Positions 5,575-7,941 of a stretch of 7,941 nucleotides of DNA are shown here, one piece after another. The translations under genes were made by a program, and so were the position numbers. Source of the DNA: UKL13-2 sp043756275 (lineage in GTDB: Bacteria > Pseudomonadota > Gammaproteobacteria > Burkholderiales > Usitatibacteraceae); NCBI GenBank assembly GCA_043756275.1, contig JAYURJ010000259.1, positions 1-7,941 on the forward strand, read 5' to 3'. The stretch's first letter is position 1. Every line of letters starts with the position of its first letter. The notes under the pieces are model-generated. The model was given only the letters and a program-made list of their open reading frames with translations, ran no database searches and was not told the DNA's origin.

Positions 5575-7557
5575 TTATTTGCCGACAAGGAGGGACTTGA
5601 TGGCAGCTAGCTCACTTTTCAGTGTTTCCAACTGGTTGCGCTGCTGCGCCAGCTCTTCCGACTGGTGACGAAGATCTGAGACTTGAGTTTCAATCGTGCG
5701 TTGCTGCTTCTGGAATTCGTTAAGTAGCATTGTCGGCAGGAATTGATACATCACCGTTTCGATCTGTCCGTCTGCGGAATGCGCGACCAGTCCCGGGAAG
5801 TGGTTCGCAACCTCTTCAGCAATGAGGCCGTACTGCAAAGCGCGTCCGTCTGGACTCTGGTCTGATTTGTAATGAAACGTCACCGGGCGCAGGCCCATCA
5901 GGCCGCTGCTGGTGGTATCCATGTCGGCGATGTTGTCTTTGAATCGGCGTGAGGAGCTGACCGTACCCAATTGTCCGGCACCGTCGATCATCACTGGTAT
6001 GGCGTTATTGAAGCCAGTCGTGATGCCGCGAACACCAGCGATGAAGGCGCGGTTTTGCGCCTGTCCGATCCAGGTGGTATTGGACACCGTTGCCACGCCG
6101 CCATTACCGATGGCAATGTTGTTGCTGCCGGTAGTGAGGTTTGAACCGGCATTGGCACCGAGGGCGGTGTTGTTATGCGCATTGCTAGCGGCAGTGCCGG
6201 TACCAATACCGACGCCAGTCGCGACAAATACGGTCCCCACATTACTGTCGGCAGCACCGATCAGGGTGAAGTCGGTGGTGCCTGTGCTAAGAATTGTGTA
6301 GCTTGCGCCGATGGTAAATGCCCCGGCCGTGTCTGTTCTGCCGGCAATGTATAACGCGCCTTTGCCCACCGCAGTGTTGTCATTGCCGAGGACGCTGAAA
6401 TTGAGTGACAGTGCGCCGTCGGCAGTATTGTTATTGCCGACAGTGTTCAGCAGTAATGCGGTCGCGCCATTGGCGGTGTTGAAGCCCCCCGTTCTGTTGA
6501 CTGCCAGCGCACTAAGGCCACTCGCAGTGTTGTCGGTGCCTGACGTATTGGCGAACAATGCACTCTCGCCGATAGCAGTGTTGCGAAAGCCGGTGGTGTT
6601 GCTGCCCAGCGAATTCCAGCCGTTAGCGGTGTTGGTGTTTCCCGTGGTGTTGTTCTGCAACGCCAACGCGCCTGTTGCGGTGTTCTTGGAGCCAAACGTG
6701 TTGCTCTTGAGCGCAGACGAGCCATTGGCGGTGTTCTCATTGCCACCAAAGTTACTGAATAGCGCTTGCAGGCCCGTGGCCGTATTGGAATTGCCGCTGA
6801 CGTTACGATTGAGTGCATCTACACCGACAGCAGTATTCTGCGCACCGGTGGTATTCGACTCTAATGCAAACGTGCCTACGGCAGTATTGGCCATGCCCGT
6901 TGTATTGCTCACCAGCGTAAGTGCACCAGCGGCGGTATTGCTCCCCCCGGTAGTATTACTGATCAACGCCCGAAAGCCAACCGCGGCGTTGTCCGTACCG
7001 GTCATCGTGAAGTTGCCACTGGATACACCGACGAATGTATTTTCTGTGCCGAAGTTATGAATGAAGCGGGTGCCGGCTTTGGTGATGTTTCCAATTCCCG
7101 GCGCAGAAGCGGCGAGGATAATGTTGCCGGTGAGATCAAGCTGCGATCCGGACAACGCGCTGCCCGGCTCTAGGCTGGTGGCGCGAAACGCGTATGCAGT
7201 TGATGACATTGCGACGCGCGGCGAGAGTATTTCTCCACCCGCGGTCACTTCGAGAAAGTACGGCGCATTGAACGGGAGAGCACCCAAGGCAGCGCCAGAC
7301 AGCAACGTACCGGTGCCCAGCGCCGCATTGAACTGGCCATTGGTGACTGTCAGACTTTGCGATTCGCTCCAAAGCGCCGCGCCGCCGCTTTGTACGGAGA
7401 ACAGTGAAAACGTCATGTTCACTACCGCGCTTATCGGTGTGCCGCCCGGATTCGTGAGATAGCCTTGGTAATTGATGGTTTGCGGGGGCGCTGCAGTGGT
7501 GAGTTGCGCAACCAGACCAAGACAAACCAACAAAACAACTTCACGAATTCTTTTCAT
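5575..7557 (-). CDS. Secreted YadA/tail-fibre-like repeat protein with peptidase S74 (intramolecular chaperone) domain
   Basis: The 660-residue product starts with a signal peptide (MKRIREVVLLVCLGLVAQLTTAA, 1-23). A beta domain common in bacterial surface proteins follows (about 27-125: INYQGYLTNPGGTPISAVVN ... LEVTAGGEILSPRVAMSSTAYAF). Residues 173-410 are fourteen 17-residue units of consensus NTAxGxxALxxNTTGxx, with further units at 463 and 480. At 534-540 SSSRRFKDNI opens a peptidase S74 domain; Ser535 and Lys540 have the five-residue spacing of the Ser/Lys pair used for self-cleavage in phage endosialidase-type chaperones. Conserved LQYGLIAEEV (41-50 of that domain) also fits. About residues 605-656 form a coiled coil. 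Such proteins usually trimerise, the S74 part folding the stalk and then cutting itself off. The frame stays open upstream to 7839, but the ATG at 7557 has GGGAG (7570-7566) 8 bp upstream and starts the signal peptide. No phage genes surround it. Confidence 0.87.
   Translation of the reverse strand: MKRIREVVLLVCLGLVAQLTTAAPPQTINYQGYLTNPGGTPISAVVNMTFSLFSVQSGGAALWSESQSLTVTNGQFNAALGTGTLLSGAALGALPFNAPYFLEVTAGGEILSPRVAMSSTAYAFRATSLEPGSALSGSQLDLTGNIILAASAPGIGNITKAGTRFIHNFGTENTFVGVSSGNFTMTGTDNAAVGFRALISNTTGGSNTAAGALTLVSNTTGMANTAVGTFALESNTTGAQNTAVGVDALNRNVSGNSNTATGLQALFSNFGGNENTANGSSALKSNTFGSKNTATGALALQNNTTGNTNTANGWNSLGSNTTGFRNTAIGESALFANTSGTDNTASGLSALAVNRTGGFNTANGATALLLNTVGNNNTADGALSLNFSVLGNDNTAVGKGALYIAGRTDTAGAFTIGASYTILSTGTTDFTLIGAADSNVGTVFVATGVGIGTGTAASNAHNNTALGANAGSNLTTGSNNIAIGNGGVATVSNTTWIGQAQNRAFIAGVRGITTGFNNAIPVMIDGAGQLGTVSSSRRFKDNIADMDTTSSGLMGLRPVTFHYKSDQSPDGRALQYGLIAEEVANHFPGLVAHSADGQIETVMYQFLPTMLLNEFQKQQRTIETQVSDLRHQSEELAQQRNQLETLKSELAAIKSLLVGK
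6328..7041 (-). repeat. Fourteen 51-bp units encoding the 17-residue head repeat
   Basis: Within the S74 protein the Asn that opens each unit falls at residues 173, 190, 207, 224, 241, 258, 275, 292, 309, 326, 343, 360, 377 and 394, a period of exactly 17 with no slip. The middle units are the most regular (for example NTAVGTFALESNTTGAQ at 224-240); the first and last are degenerate. Bases differ freely between units, so the array is conserved at protein level and is not a recent DNA expansion. The strict phase suggests each unit is one turn of a beta-roll or beta-helix, as in YadA-type heads. Confidence 0.9.
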
Positions 7558-7760
7558 ACTTTGTTCTCCCTTATGGATGGCTAATTGAAGCGATATAAAG
7601 AAAGTTACCACAACCTTTGGTAATGCAAAAGCGGCAGGGCGCATGCGGCTGCGCGGTGCTGGGGCGTGAGATTTTTGAGCGATACGTTGCGAGTATCGAC
7701 GCAATGCTGCGCGTGGCCGCTTGGGTTTGGGAAAATATTGGTGGTCTGTCCTTATTGTTT
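7558..7760 (-). promoter_or_regulatory. Upstream control region of the S74/dockerin operon
   Basis: No gene is supported in these 203 bp. Next to the S74 start is a good Shine-Dalgarno (GGGAG, 7570-7566). An exact inverted repeat TTACCA-N7-TGGTAA occupies 7605-7623, about 50-65 bp before the ATG, and another, CGATAC-N7-GTATCG, occupies 7680-7698. A/T-rich sequence lies around 7590-7604 (reverse strand TTTATAT), a possible -10 region, but I cannot pair it with a convincing -35 box. The two equal-spaced palindromes are operator candidates for a dimeric regulator. The region 7624-7679 is G+C-rich and shows no other structure I can support. Confidence 0.4.
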
Positions 7761-7844
7761 CGGAATCGCAGACCGGCACGATTCTCAAGGCAACGATGCC
7801 GCTGTATTGAAACACTAGCACTGGCGGGGCTCGTGGCATGATAA
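7761..7844 (+). repeat. 84-bp direct repeat, copy 2 (detached lactonase 3' end)
   Basis: This copy repeats 4575-4658 in the same orientation with 82 of 84 bases identical. Read in the lactonase frame it still encodes ESQTGTILKATMPLY and the stop, and both differences are silent third-position changes (TCT/TCG for Ser, GCG/GCA for Ala). The rest of the lactonase gene is absent on its left, so it is a gene remnant, not a gene. Its right end coincides with the start of an IS30-type element, so the original duplicated segment may have been longer. Confidence 0.93.
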
Positions 7845-7941
7845 CGCGGATTCAAGCACGAGTCCCGACAAGCGGTTGGCAGTTGAATGCTACCTCATAA
7901 GGGGTTAAGAAGCCGAGGCACTTGCGCGGTCGATGGTTGTA
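7845..7941 (-). mobile_element. IS30-family insertion sequence, one end (continues beyond the window)
   Basis: The transposase 3' end lies here, and sequence homologous to the 84-bp repeat stops at 7844, so the insertion boundary is placed at or within a few bases of 7845. The terminal inverted repeat cannot be confirmed because the other end is outside the window; it probably overlaps the transposase stop codon in the stretch 7845-7865. Confidence 0.6.
7852..7941 (-). CDS. IS30-family transposase, C-terminal fragment (gene enters from the right edge)
   Basis: On the reverse strand, the last 29 codons before a TGA (7854-7852) read YNHRPRKCLGFLTPYEVAFN followed by CQPLVGTRA. The NxRPRKxLGxxTPxEVF-type ending is the characteristic C-terminus of IS30-family DDE transposases, which cut and join the ends of their own element. 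The gene's start and catalytic residues lie beyond the window, so whether it is intact is unknown. It sits directly beside copy 2 of the 84-bp repeat and might have helped to shape that junction. Confidence 0.82.
   Translation of the reverse strand, partial: YNHRPRKCLGFLTPYEVAFNCQPLVGTRA

Noticed and set aside
6328..7041. CRISPR-like array, because of the regular 51-bp spacing
   Set aside because: Repeats are degenerate at DNA level, in frame, and have no spacer/repeat alternation; they encode protein repeats.
6311..7462. Long open frames on the + strand opposite the S74 gene, rich in AVL/PVV repeats
   Set aside because: They are the antisense image of the 51-bp repeats: the same period, no Shine-Dalgarno, no sensible domain. 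The reverse-strand frame has a signal peptide, known domains and a good ribosome site.
5575..7557. Prophage or tail-fibre locus, because of the S74 domain
   Set aside because: No other phage structural, lysis or integrase genes are visible, and the protein has a signal peptide, which phage tail fibres lack.
7558..7839. 94-codon N-terminal extension of the S74 protein
   Set aside because: It would translate the reverse complement of the lactonase-end repeat and the promoter region. The ATG at 7557 has a clear Shine-Dalgarno and starts the signal peptide.

Overview
The window looks like chromosomal DNA of a Gram-negative proteobacterium, most likely a betaproteobacterium. That is an inference from the moderate-to-high G+C content, the TRAP transporter plus full-length-type 5-oxoprolinase arrangement, and the palindromic repeat and IS30-type element. 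No rRNA, tRNA or CRISPR array is visible.

Left part (1-4624), a catabolic and uptake block. A gene for an ATP-dependent 5-oxoprolinase/hydantoinase-family enzyme runs leftwards off the window; only its first 210 codons are present. It is divergent from a complete TRAP transporter operon: periplasmic binding protein (DctP, 693-1670), small membrane subunit (DctQ, 1713-2225) and large permease (DctM, 2230-3522). The 60-bp divergent gap carries an operator-like inverted repeat. Directly after the dctM stop codon lies a 166-bp palindromic, MITE-like element with 19-bp near-perfect terminal inverted repeats. An SMP-30/gluconolactonase-family lactonase gene (3737-4624) follows. A plausible joint role is import of an organic acid and hydrolytic ring opening of lactam or lactone intermediates; the substrate cannot be read from the sequence.

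Right part (4575-7844), an apparent insertion. The last 50 bp of the lactonase gene plus 34 bp downstream (4575-4658) occur again at 7761-7844 with 82 of 84 bases identical. Between the two copies lie two leftward genes that form an operon, convergent to the lactonase. The first encodes a secreted 660-residue protein with an N-terminal beta domain, a strictly 17-residue YadA/tail-fibre-like head repeat, a peptidase S74 self-cleaving chaperone domain and a C-terminal coiled coil. The second encodes a 257-residue secreted protein ending in two dockerin-like calcium-loop repeats. The layout resembles integration at the 3' end of a gene with duplication of the target segment, but no recombinase gene lies between the repeats.

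Right edge (7845-7941). The 3' end of an IS30-family transposase gene, reading leftwards, begins right where the second repeat copy stops.
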